The notes: a model not told the origin generated them from the letters alone. Positions 16,535 through 25,461 are shown, numbered from the stretch's first letter. The stretch is 50,896 bases of DNA from Alitiscatomonas aceti (GCF_025567195.1 NZ_JAOQJF010000023.1:1-50896); one strand, 5' to 3'. Made by a program: numbers and translations.

Positions 16535-18526
16535 ATAGATCTCGTCAATATAGATCCAGGTATTCCGCCCCTGCTGGCGGTTGCGGATGATACGGTTGAA
16601 GATGCTGTCCAGCACCACCAGCATGCCCACGGGCAGAAGCTGACGGCCCAGGTCCCGGATGTCATAGCAGAGGATGCGGGAATTGGTGTCCACATTGGTG
16701 GGTTTGGCGAAGGTGTTCAGGCTGCCCTCGGTGAACAGTTCGATGGCCAGCGCCACGTCCCGCGCTTCCGGCTCCGGCTGGCGGAGCAGCTCGGCATGGA
16801 AATCCTGCAGGGTGGGCACCGCGCCGGTGTAGCCCCTGCGGATGTACTCCCGATAGCACTGGGCGGCGCAGCGGTCGATGATGGACTTCTCCTTGGCGGA
16901 GAGTTTCCCGGATCCCATGAGCTGCTCACACAGGGACAGCAGAAACTCGGACTTCAGCACCACCGGGTTCTCCCCGTCGCCGTAGCCCTGCTCCATATCC
17001 ATGGCGTTGATGTGGTTGGGCGAGGTGGCGGACACCTCGATCACCTCGCCGCCCAGCCCCTCGATGAGTGGCCGGTACTCGCTCTCCGGGTCGATGACGA
17101 TGATGTCGTCCGGCGCCCCGCCGTCACCATTCTCCGCCGCCAGGGCCAGCCCCACCATCTCCCGCTTGGCGGTGAAGGACTTGCCGGAGCCGGACACGCC
17201 GAGGACAAAGCCGTTGGCGTTGAGCAGCTCCCAGCGGTTGGCGAGGATGAGGTTCTTGCTGATGGTATTCTGGCCGTAGTACACGCCGCCCTGATGGAGG
17301 ATCTCCTGGGCCTTGAACGGCATGAGGACGGCCAGCGCCTCGGTGGTAAGGGTGCGGAGGGCATCGATGCGGCGCAGGCCCAAGGGCAGCGCCGTCACCA
17401 GCCCCTCCGCCTGCTGCCAGTTGAGGGTGGAGAGCTGACACAGGTGCTTGCGGGCAATGGACTGGAGGGTTTCTGTGTCGCTGTCCAGTTCTTCCTTGCT
17501 GTCCGCCAGATGCACCAGCGTCACTACGGCGAACATCATGCGCTGGTCACGGGTGGTGAGATCGTCCAGCATCTCACGGGTTTCCTTGCGCTGCTGTTCG
17601 AGGTCATATGGTACAACGGCGGAGAAGTTGTTGTTGCTGTTCTGCCGGCGCTGCCAGTTGGTCACATTGGTTTCCACGCCCAGCAGCCGGTTCTGCATCT
17701 CACGCACCGCCTCGTCCGTGGGGACGGGGATCACATCGATGGACAGCATGAGCGTCCGGTTTAGTTCCGTCAACTCGTTGATCATGGAGTCTTTGATGTA
17801 GGAGGCGTACTCCTTGAGGAACAGGACCCGCCCGAACTTATCGCCCATGACAAAGTGGTCCTTCTTGAACTCCATGCTGTCCGGGCAGATGGCATCCTTA
17901 TAGGAGGCCCCCTTCCGCATGCTGTCCTTCAGGTTGAAGTGGAACTCCGTTTCCTCACCTACCCGGTAGAAGTCGTGGAGGATCCGCAGACGCTCGATGG
18001 CGTCCAGTTCCTCGCTGTGGGAGTCCAGCTTATTGAGCCGGCTGGTGACGTCGCCGATGACACGGTCAAAAAAGGTCCTGGCCTCATCTACATTTTTCTT
18101 ATGGGTGGATACGGTGATGTACCGCTCCTGCACCACGCTGTTGGACGAGTCGGTGACCTTGTCCGTGAGCATGGCATTGTACTCGGCCCGGTATCCGTCC
18201 AGAAAATCCCCGCGGGGCGGGAGAAGGATGGTTTCCTCGAAGTTCTGGCGGTTGAGCCGCTTGTTGTTGATGGTGATCTTGGTGGTAGAGCCAGTGTCCA
18301 GCGCATTGAGCAGTTCGGAATAATTTAGGAACATCGCCGTCTTGTCCTCTTTGGAGGCGATGGCGTAGTTGATGTCCGAAAAACGGATGCACTTGGAGAA
18401 CTTGCTCCCAAACTGAAAAACCCCATCCGGCCAGATACGGCGAATGGGGATGGCGTCCTGTACGGATTTTGGCACGGTAAATTGTTCTTTGTCCTGCTTT
18501 AATGTATTTTGCAGGGTTTTAATCAA
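16535..18526 (-). CDS. virB4: VirB4 conjugation ATPase, 5' exon (664 codons)
   Basis: The N-terminal 664 residues of the VirB4 motor ATPase of the mating channel. Walker A is GVSGSGKSF (443-451), the DIIVIDPESEY motif follows at ~475, and the exon ends at TWIYIDEIY, where the hydrophobic strand and Asp-Glu of Walker B fall right at the intron junction. It starts with TTG 18526, with GGAGG 9 nt upstream, and overlaps prgI by 8 bp. Without splicing, the reading frame runs six codons into the intron and stops, giving a protein without its C-terminal ATPase half. Partner genes PrgI, VirB6 and VirD4 are adjacent. Confidence 0.92.
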
Positions 18527-18872
18527 TCTTCAGGGCCTCCTTCATACTCGAACGCTCCATGAGTTTTGCGTACAGGTTGTCCGATTGGAAGACGAGCCGG
18601 TGAGGATATATAAATTCCGTGCGGATATAAGCAAGTAGAAACCGCTCCAGCGTCATGCCGTTATACTGGAAAAATCCGCCGAGAGCGAACGGGAAAGCGC
18701 ACAGGACGCAGACCCATCCGATCTCGGCGGTCGCCAGCACAGAGCGCAGGCCAAAATACACGCCTACGGCAACAGCGACGGCCAGCAGCGCAAAGATGAG
18801 CTGGCGGAGCGACAGCCCGAAAAACAGGCTCTCCTGATAGTTTCGGACCTCTTTGTTGATGCGTACCTCGAT
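18519..18872 (-). CDS. PrgI-family conjugation protein, apparent ATC start
   Basis: A 117-residue small membrane protein of the PrgI family, usually encoded directly before VirB4. It has two transmembrane helices (about residues 22-42 and 50-67). The family N-terminus is present from residue 1: EVRINKEVRNYQESLFFGL, then SLRQLIFALL. The only codon at the right place is ATC (18872-18870), 7 nt after GGAGGTG; ATG is expected here. The nearest canonical in-frame start (18761) would remove the N-terminus and the first helix. It overlaps virB4 by 8 bp. Whether ATC starts translation or the gene is crippled cannot be told from sequence. Confidence 0.8.
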   Translation of the reverse strand: MEVRINKEVRNYQESLFFGLSLRQLIFALLAVAVAVGVYFGLRSVLATAEIGWVCVLCAFPFALGGFFQYNGMTLERFLLAYIRTEFIYPHRLVFQSDNLYAKLMERSSMKEALKID

Positions 18873-18979
18873 TGGATTTCACCTCCGTTTCCGTTCCTGG
18901 ACTTTTGGCAGACAGGAGTTGCCATGTCCGCCGGGGTATGCTAACATCAAAGTGAAAAAATAGCGAGAGGGGTGTACCC

Positions 18980-19324
18980 ATGTTCTATGCATATATTTTT
19001 CTGGGGGCCGGGATCCTGATCCTGTCCATCCTGTTCCGCCTGGCCGCGGTGTTCCGTCTGACGATCCCGCTGCTGTATGCGCTGGTGGTGCCGACGCTGC
19101 TGAGCGATTGGTACTACGCCCACTACACGCTGGCCAATGTGATCTGGTACATCCTGCTGGCGGTGACGGTCCTGTCCTGGGTGTACTCCCTGGTGCGGAA
19201 ACTCTCCGCCATCATGGAGCGGCGCCGGCGCGGGAAAGAAAAAGAGGAAATTTTGATCCAGCGGGTGCGCGAGGCCGGCCTCAACGGCGGCGGTATCGTC
19301 CATATTGACGACCTGCAGGATTAA
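18980..19324 (+). CDS. Small three-helix membrane protein on opposite strand
   Basis: A 114-residue protein with three hydrophobic segments (about 4-21, 27-45 and 50-70), a basic ERRRRGKEKEE stretch and a C-terminal acidic tail. It starts at ATG 18980 after GAGAGGGGTG. It lies alone on the plus strand inside the minus-strand transfer operon, diverging from prgI and converging with virB6 (3' ends overlap by 4 bp). I do not recognise a family. The hydrophobic-basic layout, the ribosome site and the otherwise empty 450-bp gap support a real gene. It may be an accessory or regulatory membrane factor of the channel. Confidence 0.6.
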   Translation: MFYAYIFLGAGILILSILFRLAAVFRLTIPLLYALVVPTLLSDWYYAHYTLANVIWYILLAVTVLSWVYSLVRKLSAIMERRRRGKEKEEILIQRVREAGLNGGGIVHIDDLQD

Positions 19325-20166
19325 CCAAGGCCCATCAGTTCCCGCACCAGCCGGTCGCTCATCTTGATGGCGCCCACCAGAACCAGCATATTGAAAACCA
19401 ATTCCCCGATATAGTTCCAAACGATGGTAGCGGCAGCCATGGTGTCGTCCGCAATAGCGGGAGGCGCCGCGGCAAATTGGGAAAAGATAATACAGGCCAA
19501 AACGATCATACAGCCCTCCAGGCAGATGGCGGCGTAGCTTTTGATAAAAGCCACGCCGATGCTGCTGGAGGGCTGCCCCGCGAAACTGGCCAGGGGGATG
19601 GGCGCGATGGCCGTCGCCATATAGAGTTTGAAAAAGCGGGAATAGACGGTCAAAATCATGACCAGCGACAAAACCCAGATAAACAGGGATCCCAGGAGCG
19701 TTACCGCCCACAGCGGGATACTCTCCAGAAAGCCCACGTCCTCGATGATGGTCACCATCTCGTCTGGCAGGGCCGTGTCGGACATGGCCGTGAGGCCGGA
19801 GGCGTCCATAATGGTGGACACCGCGCCCTGGGCGATGCTGAACAGGGTCATCATCAGCTCCAAGCCGTAGGTGACGGCCCCCTGCGCCAGCGCGAACCGC
19901 ACAAAGGTCTTGACCGCCACCTCCGGGCGCTTGAGTTCCGTAAAGCTGCCGCAGGTCTTGACCACGCCGGCGACGAAAAACAGTACCAACAGAGCGTAGC
20001 CGATGGCTCTCAGCGCGTCATGGATGTTGAGAATGACGTCCCAGATCCCGCCGCCTTTGAATTCTTCCGGCGACGTGGAGATGAGCGTCCAAATCTCGGT
20101 GAGTTTTTCATTCCAGGTAGCAAGGGCTGAGTTCAGGTTGTCAACGATCCAGTTTCCACTTCCCAT
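19321..20166 (-). CDS. VirB6/TrbL-like conjugation channel protein
   Basis: A 281-residue polytopic membrane protein with about six hydrophobic segments, including IGYALLVLFFVAGVV near residue 55 and LLGSLFIWVLSLVMILTVY near 160. Position, size and the motif AIAPIPLASFAG match the VirB6/TrbL-like proteins of Tn1549-type elements. It probably forms the inner-membrane channel with VirB4 and PrgI. Its ATG at 20166 follows GGAGGTGATGCACA. It is separated from the VirB2-like gene by a 65-bp spacer with a hairpin. Confidence 0.82.
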   Translation of the reverse strand: MGSGNWIVDNLNSALATWNEKLTEIWTLISTSPEEFKGGGIWDVILNIHDALRAIGYALLVLFFVAGVVKTCGSFTELKRPEVAVKTFVRFALAQGAVTYGLELMMTLFSIAQGAVSTIMDASGLTAMSDTALPDEMVTIIEDVGFLESIPLWAVTLLGSLFIWVLSLVMILTVYSRFFKLYMATAIAPIPLASFAGQPSSSIGVAFIKSYAAICLEGCMIVLACIIFSQFAAAPPAIADDTMAAATIVWNYIGELVFNMLVLVGAIKMSDRLVRELMGLG

Positions 20167-20193
20167 TGTGCATCACCTCCGTGTGGGAAGGGA

Positions 20194-20222
20194 GCGGGAG
20201 GACGCTGTGTGCGCCCTCCCGC
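20194..20222 (-). other. Hairpin between VirB2-like and virB6-like genes
   Basis: GCGGGAGG (20194-20201) pairs with CCTCCCGC (20215-20222), with extra CGC/GCG pairing inside. There is no T run. It may be an RNA stabiliser that raises the level of the upstream pilin-like message over virB6. Confidence 0.45.
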
Positions 20223-20231
20223 TTTGCCCAC

Positions 20232-20543
20232 TCAGCCGGTGATGAGGGTGAGGATCTCCTTGGTAAACGTGATCACAATGCCGCCCGCGATGGTGAGCAT
20301 GCCGTTGGCGCGCTGGGAGGGGTCGTGGCTCTTGAGGGACAGGCCCAGCTGGAGGACGCCGAAGCCCAGCAGGATGAGGCCGATGGCCCGGATGAGGGAA
20401 AAAATGAAGTCGCTCAGATTTGTCACAACCGCCAGCGGATCGTCCGCCGCGAAGGCAGGACAGACGGTCATGACCGCGACCAGCACAAAGCAGGAAAGCA
20501 TGGCGTAAATGCGCTTGACCCGCTTTTCGAATTTATGATTCAT
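20232..20543 (-). CDS. VirB2/Maff2-like small conjugation membrane protein
   Basis: A 103-residue protein with a signal-like helix (residues 11-33, ending in CPAFA) and two further hydrophobic helices flanking a polar loop with SHDPSQRANGM. This layout matches VirB2/TrbC-type pilin-like subunits and the Maff2 family of mobile elements; the exact family is uncertain. It probably forms part of the surface or membrane section of the channel. Its 3' end is followed by a hairpin. Its ATG overlaps the stop of virD4 by 4 bp, so the two are translationally coupled. Confidence 0.72.
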   Translation of the reverse strand: MNHKFEKRVKRIYAMLSCFVLVAVMTVCPAFAADDPLAVVTNLSDFIFSLIRAIGLILLGFGVLQLGLSLKSHDPSQRANGMLTIAGGIVITFTKEILTLITG

Positions 20544-22285
20544 GCTGCATTCTCCTTGTTTTCATTGGCGTCATCGGTGGAAAATGCCGCAAAAAATTCA
20601 TGTCCAGAAATCACCGGTGCTTGGTTCTGCCTGTGGTGAATATAGGGTGGCCCGCCAGCCAGTGAGGTTTGCCGGACGGCGGGATGTTTCATTAAATCGT
20701 ATTTCAGGTCCATGACCGGTCCGGCACCGCGAATGAGCAGGATGGCGTACCGGTTGTCCAACCGGCGCACTTCGTCCGGCGTCAGCAGCTCCCGGCCGCT
20801 GATCTGCATGTTGGTGGACCATGAGCCGGACTTACCTTTGGTTTCCCCATGAGTCTTGGTATCGATGGTGGATTTGCCCAGGGCCTCGGAAATGTACTTG
20901 TGGGTGCTGGACTCGTTGCCGCCGAGGTACAGCAGGGTGTCCGAGTTGCCGGGGATGGTTTCCCAGGAGTCCTTGAACTGCTCCTTGATCTGCGCCATGT
21001 TTTGGATGATGGTGCTGCAGGAGATGTTTCTGGACCTCATGGTTGCCAGTTCGCGGGGCAGCCCCGGCAAATTGACCGAGGGCGCCTCATCCAGGATGAA
21101 GTGGACATGCCGGGGCAGCGGACCGTGGTGGATCTGGTCTGCACAGTAGTAAAGGGTCTGGAACACCTGGGAATAAAGCAGACTTACCAAAAAGTTATAG
21201 GTATTGTCATTGTCCGGGATAACAGCGTACAGGGCACATTTCTTCTCTCCCAGCGTGTACAGATCCATATCGTCGTGGTCCGTGATGGCCCGGATCTGGG
21301 GCAGGTTAAAGGGGGCCAGACGCACAGCGGTCGACACAAGGATGCTCTTGGAAGTCTTGCCCGCCGCCATCTTAAAGACCTTATATTGCCGGACGGCGAC
21401 GCTGTCCGGCTTCTCCCGTTCAATGGCGCTGAACAGCAGATCCAGCGGCGAGACGTGGTCCTCGTCGTCCTCTTTTACCTCCGCGTATTCCAGCACCCGC
21501 ATGACCATGGAAAAGTTCTGCTCGGACTCCGGCGCCTCCTGAAACAGCATGAGGATGATGGCCTGCAGCAGCGCCGTTTCGGCCTTGGTCCAGAACGGAT
21601 CCGACTCATGGCTGTTCTTGGGTGTTGTGGCTTGAATGAGGTTATTGACAAGCCGCAGGGCATCCTTCTCGTCCCGGATATAGCGGAAGGGGTTGTATCC
21701 GTCCGACTGCTCCAGATTGACAAGGTTCAGCACCCGCACATCGTAGCCCTGGCTTTTGAGGTAGCCGCCGGTGGCAGTCAGCACCTCCATTTTGGGATCG
21801 GTGATCACATAGTTGGTGTTGGCCTCCAAAATGTTAGGCAGGACATAGCTGCGGGTCTTGGCCGCGCCGCTGCCGCCGATGACCAGTACGTTGAGGGACC
21901 TGCGGTGCTTGTGGGTATCCAGCCCCAAACGGACATTTTGTGTCAGGGGCTTATTCTGCTTTTGACAGAACATAGCGTTGACCTGTTTGGGAGACGCCCA
22001 CTGTGCCGAGCCGTGTTCCTCGCCGTCACGGGTGCGGCCCTGTGTGGTGCAATACAGGCAGATGCCTATGATGTACGCGCCGGTGCAGGCGAGGATGCTC
22101 ATCAGGCTGTGTTCCGTCCAGCGGATCTTCAAAGGAGTCTGCAGGGCCGCGGTCAGGTTCGTCAGCAGCTCCGGCAGGCCGTTCCCGAGGGACTGGGCAA
22201 TCAGGAGAGCGGCCCAGACCACGGGGATGTAGAGAAACAGATACGGGAGGATCCCTCCCGATCTGCCCGGTTTATTCAGCGGCAT
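20540..22285 (-). CDS. virD4: VirD4/TraG-type coupling protein
   Basis: A 581-residue type IV coupling ATPase that docks the relaxase-DNA complex to the channel. Two N-terminal transmembrane helices (~15-33 and 60-80) precede Walker A GGSGAAKT (137-144). Walker B is FILDEAPSVNLPGLPRELAT, followed by SRNISCSTIIQNMAQI. The TraG/VirD4 C-terminal segment ends with LIRGAGPVMDLKYDLMKHP. Gly-Ala-Ala-Lys in the P-loop is common in Gram-positive VirD4. The ATG follows GGAGGTGA. A terminator-like hairpin lies just upstream, so it may head its own transcript or be reached by read-through. Confidence 0.92.
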   Translation of the reverse strand: MPLNKPGRSGGILPYLFLYIPVVWAALLIAQSLGNGLPELLTNLTAALQTPLKIRWTEHSLMSILACTGAYIIGICLYCTTQGRTRDGEEHGSAQWASPKQVNAMFCQKQNKPLTQNVRLGLDTHKHRRSLNVLVIGGSGAAKTRSYVLPNILEANTNYVITDPKMEVLTATGGYLKSQGYDVRVLNLVNLEQSDGYNPFRYIRDEKDALRLVNNLIQATTPKNSHESDPFWTKAETALLQAIILMLFQEAPESEQNFSMVMRVLEYAEVKEDDEDHVSPLDLLFSAIEREKPDSVAVRQYKVFKMAAGKTSKSILVSTAVRLAPFNLPQIRAITDHDDMDLYTLGEKKCALYAVIPDNDNTYNFLVSLLYSQVFQTLYYCADQIHHGPLPRHVHFILDEAPSVNLPGLPRELATMRSRNISCSTIIQNMAQIKEQFKDSWETIPGNSDTLLYLGGNESSTHKYISEALGKSTIDTKTHGETKGKSGSWSTNMQISGRELLTPDEVRRLDNRYAILLIRGAGPVMDLKYDLMKHPAVRQTSLAGGPPYIHHRQNQAPVISGHEFFAAFSTDDANENKENAA

Positions 22286-22300
22286 TCACCTCCAACTGAA

Positions 22301-22331
22301 AAACAGGGGCGCACCGCATTGGTACGCCCCA
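22301..22331 (-). terminator. Minus-strand terminator between mobilisation genes and virD4
   Basis: GGGGCGTACC/GGTGCGCCCC arms (22331-22322 and 22316-22307, one mismatch) are followed on the minus strand by TGTTTTTC. It separates the relaxase/PcfB/resolvase-like unit from virD4 and the channel genes. Confidence 0.65.
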
Positions 22332-22359
22332 TAGGCTGTTTGGATGTATGCCTGTTTGC

Positions 22360-22818
22360 TTAGTCCTGTTCGAAGGGATACAGGATGTCCACACCGAGGG
22401 CGTGCATGTGATCCTCATACTGCAGGAGGCCCCGCAGGTCGTGGCCCCGGTAGATCCGATCCTGTTTACAGGACAGGATGTAATCCATTTTCTTTTCGGC
22501 AGCCTCCCGCGCCAGGAACCGGAGGCTGGGCCTCCGGAGGTCCCATCCGCACATATAATCTTTGTATACGCCGACGATCTGCATGCTGTTTACTTCTGCA
22601 AATTGGCGCAGGTAAGTGTCCTGTCCGCTGATACCGATCTCGTCTGCTGCCGGATTGTTCGTGTTCACCCGGAGATACAGCCAGCAGCGTTTCCCTCGCA
22701 GCTGCGCTTTGGGCGGCAGGCTCCCGTGCGCAAACAGCCTTTTCAGCAGTGCCATATCCTCCGGGAGCAGGAATCCTGCGCTGCCGGTGCGTCCTCTGTA
22801 GTAGTAAACGACCTTCAT
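22360..22818 (-). CDS. Stand-alone resolvase-like domain lacking the catalytic serine
   Basis: A 152-residue protein. The segment from residue ~43 (RCWLYLRVNTNN) to ~125 (CKQDRIYRGHD) follows the serine-recombinase N-terminal fold: the YxRVS strand, the SGQDTYLRQFA helix corresponding to the usual Q-x-x-x-C/Y helix, and the DRxxR motif. Where active enzymes have serine (RVST), this protein has asparagine (RVNT), and no DNA-binding domain follows. It is therefore unlikely to recombine DNA and may be a regulatory or structural relic. The start follows GAAGGAGG. It lies between pcfB and virD4, a position often held by small recombinase-like genes in related ICEs. Confidence 0.7.
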   Translation of the reverse strand: MKVVYYYRGRTGSAGFLLPEDMALLKRLFAHGSLPPKAQLRGKRCWLYLRVNTNNPAADEIGISGQDTYLRQFAEVNSMQIVGVYKDYMCGWDLRRPSLRFLAREAAEKKMDYILSCKQDRIYRGHDLRGLLQYEDHMHALGVDILYPFEQD

Positions 22819-22905
22819 GGTATCTGGCCTCCTTCACTTTTTCTGTAACGCAACCATACCTGAACCGGCCCGGAATATCCAGCACTTTCCCCAAACAGCA
22901 CTCAA

Positions 22906-23553
22906 TTATCTGGTCTTGGTCCGCGTCTTGGTTTTCTGCCTGGCCGGGGCGCGCCGCCGCTGTTCCTCCAACTGTGCGCGATAGTCCTGCAGGCGGCCCT
23001 CAACGGAGGGCCGCTCATCACTCGTCGTCCTCGCCGCGCTCCCGGCGTGCATAGGAGAGCTGGTGCTGGTATCGCGCGAGGCGCGTCCCGACCGGGAATC
23101 TTTTTTTGGCGTTCCAGGTTCCTTCTCCGGTTGCCGCTCCCGTTCCGGCTGCTCCTTCTGGGGGGCCTCCGGCTGCTGGTACATCATCTTCTGGAACACC
23201 AAGTTGGCCCGTTCCACCTCTGTGGCCGGCATGACAACATCTACCATGCTTTTGGGGTCATTGGGATCTCTGGAGTTTTGGATGGCCGCATAGAGCAATT
23301 TCGGTTCCCGCGCCTTGTGCCTGAACTCCCGGTATTCCTCCTGCGTCATGGGGAATACCCGCAGATCCCGTGTCTGCTGCAGCATTTTGCCCATGCGGAC
23401 CTTGCCGCTGATCTTCTTGTGGCTTTTCGCCAGCGCCAGCGATATGGCCAAAAGATTTTTCACTGCCGAACCGGTCAGCCGAACTGCGACCTCACCACCA
23501 GAGAGCATCATGCGGACCAGTTGGTCCGCAGCTTCACCGCCTCCGATATTCAT
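22906..23553 (-). CDS. pcfB: PcfB-family relaxosome accessory protein
   Basis: A 215-residue protein. The N-terminal ~130 residues (GEAADQLVRMMLSGGEVAVR, then AVKNLLAISLALAKSHKK) match the PcfB/DUF3801 family, whose members bridge relaxase and coupling protein. The C-terminal ~80 residues are low-complexity and charged (QPERERQPEKEPG). ATG 23553 is chosen because conservation begins there and it overlaps the relaxase gene by 20 bp; an upstream extension is an out-of-frame reading of the relaxase gene. Confidence 0.85.
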   Translation of the reverse strand: MNIGGGEAADQLVRMMLSGGEVAVRLTGSAVKNLLAISLALAKSHKKISGKVRMGKMLQQTRDLRVFPMTQEEYREFRHKAREPKLLYAAIQNSRDPNDPKSMVDVVMPATEVERANLVFQKMMYQQPEAPQKEQPERERQPEKEPGTPKKDSRSGRASRDTSTSSPMHAGSAARTTSDERPSVEGRLQDYRAQLEEQRRRAPARQKTKTRTKTR

Positions 23554-24940
23554 CTCGTTCCACCTCCTTTGCCTTGGCCTCGGCCACATGGATGTCGTGT
23601 TCCATCTGAGGCCGGTTCCGCTCAATGGTATCGCACATGGAAATCTCCTTCCGCGCCCGCCGGATCTCACGGTTGACGTCCGCCAACTGCCGGTACAACT
23701 CCGCCTTTTCCGCCATGAGCTGCTCCCTATGGATCCCACACTGCTCCAGCGCGGAGACGGCGTCCATGTAGCGGGCGAAGGGTTCCTCCATGCCGGGCAT
23801 GCCGGACTCATAGCAATCCCTTGCCGGGGCGAGGGCCTCCGCGTCGGAGAGGGCGTCGTAGAGCGCCCGCCGTTTCTTCTTCCGCACGTTGAGGATGGTG
23901 CGCTGTTTCATCAGGCTGGCCAGCGTTTCCTCTGCGCGGGCGCGGACGGCACTCAAATCCTCCGCCGTAGTAATACCATGCGCCCGCAGGAAGGCGAACT
24001 GCTCCTTGTAACTCTCGAACTTCATGATCTCCCGTCTGAGATGGGGCGTCATCCTCGGCGGGTACTGCCGCTGCCCGGCCTTGCCCAGCAGATAGAGGTA
24101 ATGGACATACAGGGCCATGAATCCGGTGTACTTGGGATGCCTGCGGTACGGCTGGTACCGCGGCCGGTAGATGATGGCGGGGCGCGTACCTGCGGCAATG
24201 GCATCCAGATTCCCTCCAATGGCGGCGCGGATGCCGTCCTCGGTGAACAGCGGGTTTTTTCGGCCCGGTACCATGAACCGATCTTGGCCCCGCAGACGGA
24301 AACCGAGGCGATTCCCATGCTTGATCTCATATCCCTTGTGCTCCATGATGAGGAAGAAGTGACCGATATCGTTGGCATCCTCTATGGCCTCCCGCAGATC
24401 CGCCTCCAGCATTGCCCGGAAGGTGGGCTGGCCCCTGCTCTGCCGCAGCCACTCAATGTAGCTGACGGCCTTATCTGCTTTTCCCTCCATGATGACGGAC
24501 AGGCCATGTTCCCGGCACAGCCGGTCTGAGATGGCGCGAATCTGGCTGTAGTAACTGCGGGCATTGCTGTGGTACTTCTCGCCGGTATCCGCATTCACGG
24601 AATTGAAGATGGTATGGGCATGGATGTGCTCCTTGTCCACATGGACGCCGATGACCGCCTGGTAGCCGGGCAGATGCTCTGCCGCGAACTCCCTGGCGAT
24701 CTCCAGCGCCAGCTCCGGGGTGACCTCGCCGGGCTTGAAGGACTGGATGATGTGATAATACTGGACGCCGTCTGTTTTGCCCATTGCACGTTTCGTATCC
24801 AGCATCTGCCTGCATGCGTGGCCGGGATCGCAATTCAGATAGGCTGTAAGAATCTGTTCGTTAGTCTTATCGCCATTGAGCACATAGTGGATGCCGACAT
24901 CCAGACGACCTTTCCTGGCAAGAACTTTTGTAACAGCCAT
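23534..24940 (-). CDS. MobP-type relaxase (VirD2-like)
   Basis: A 468-residue relaxase that nicks oriT and pilots the strand into the recipient. The catalytic tyrosine is probably Y19 (GIHYVLNGDKT). Motif III, with the metal-binding histidines, is HVDKEHIHAHTIFN, with histidines 100, 105, 107 and 109, and YYHIIQSFKPGE (61-72) precedes it. The C-terminal half (~300-468) is helical and coiled-coil-like. Its ATG follows mobC's stop by 3 bp, and its end overlaps pcfB. These features place it in the MOBP group used by Tn1549-like elements. Confidence 0.93.
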   Translation of the reverse strand: MAVTKVLARKGRLDVGIHYVLNGDKTNEQILTAYLNCDPGHACRQMLDTKRAMGKTDGVQYYHIIQSFKPGEVTPELALEIAREFAAEHLPGYQAVIGVHVDKEHIHAHTIFNSVNADTGEKYHSNARSYYSQIRAISDRLCREHGLSVIMEGKADKAVSYIEWLRQSRGQPTFRAMLEADLREAIEDANDIGHFFLIMEHKGYEIKHGNRLGFRLRGQDRFMVPGRKNPLFTEDGIRAAIGGNLDAIAAGTRPAIIYRPRYQPYRRHPKYTGFMALYVHYLYLLGKAGQRQYPPRMTPHLRREIMKFESYKEQFAFLRAHGITTAEDLSAVRARAEETLASLMKQRTILNVRKKKRRALYDALSDAEALAPARDCYESGMPGMEEPFARYMDAVSALEQCGIHREQLMAEKAELYRQLADVNREIRRARKEISMCDTIERNRPQMEHDIHVAEAKAKEVERDEYRRR

Positions 24941-25249
24941 TTACTTTTTCGCCACTTGGTACATGAGTTCATAGACACGATCCAGCATATACAGCCCGTG
25001 TTTGGCATCGTCCGGTTTGGCAATTCCAGCATTGACACTGCGGGCGATTTGATTGATATTGTTGCCGATATGATGGATCTCCGTGCGGAGGGCTTTGATC
25101 TCCTGAGAAGGGAGCGCGCGAACCTCCGCCCCCAGAATGAGGCGCCGGAGGTAGGCGGTTTTGGAAAGGCCGCAACATCGGGCGCTGTTCTCCAGCAGCG
25201 TTTTTTCCTCTTGGGACAGCCGTAGGCAAATCTCGTATTTCTTCTGCAT
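24941..25249 (-). CDS. mobC: MobC relaxosome protein
   Basis: A 102-residue basic protein with an N-terminal ribbon-helix-helix-like segment (KYEICLRLSQEEKTLLENSA, then GLSKTAYLRRLILG) and the MobC signature around IHHIGNNINQIARSVNAG. It binds near oriT and helps the relaxase open the strands. ATG 25249 is used because GGAAGGAG ends 5 nt upstream; a GTG at 25264 precedes the ribosome site. It is immediately downstream of the oriT candidate region. Confidence 0.9.
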   Translation of the reverse strand: MQKKYEICLRLSQEEKTLLENSARCCGLSKTAYLRRLILGAEVRALPSQEIKALRTEIHHIGNNINQIARSVNAGIAKPDDAKHGLYMLDRVYELMYQVAKK

Positions 25250-25261
25250 GCTCACTCCTTC

Positions 25262-25461
25262 CACGGCTCACAGCCGGCAATTTTCCGCCTGCAGGCGGCA
25301 TTGGGGCCAGGGGGATCCCCCCTGCAAGCGCGCAAAAGATATCTTTGCGCTATGCTTGCGCCATCGCCGCCGAAGGCGGCGGTGGCCTCGCCGCGCAGGG
25401 CGCGGCCATTTTCAAGCGGTAGGTGGATTTCAATTCCCTCTCCTGCGGAAAAGAAAAATGC
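25262..25461. other. Candidate origin of transfer (oriT) region
   Basis: This 200-bp non-coding region upstream of mobC has four closely spaced inverted repeats: 25285-25298 (CCGCCT/AGGCGG), 25310-25321 (GGGGGA/TCCCCC), 25330-25350 (GCGCAAA(A)GAT/ATCTTTGCGC) and 25365-25381 (CGCCGCC/GGCGGCG). Repeat-rich DNA directly before mobC and the relaxase is the usual place of oriT in MOBP elements. I could not identify a nic site with certainty. Confidence 0.5.

Noticed and set aside
18947..19711. 254-codon minus-strand ORF overlapping the virB6-like gene
   Set aside because: His/Arg/Gln-rich translation in the wrong frame of virB6; no ribosome site.
20849..22363. 504-codon plus-strand ORF antisense to virD4
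   Set aside because: Opposite to a well-supported coupling-protein gene; no recognisable domain or start signal.
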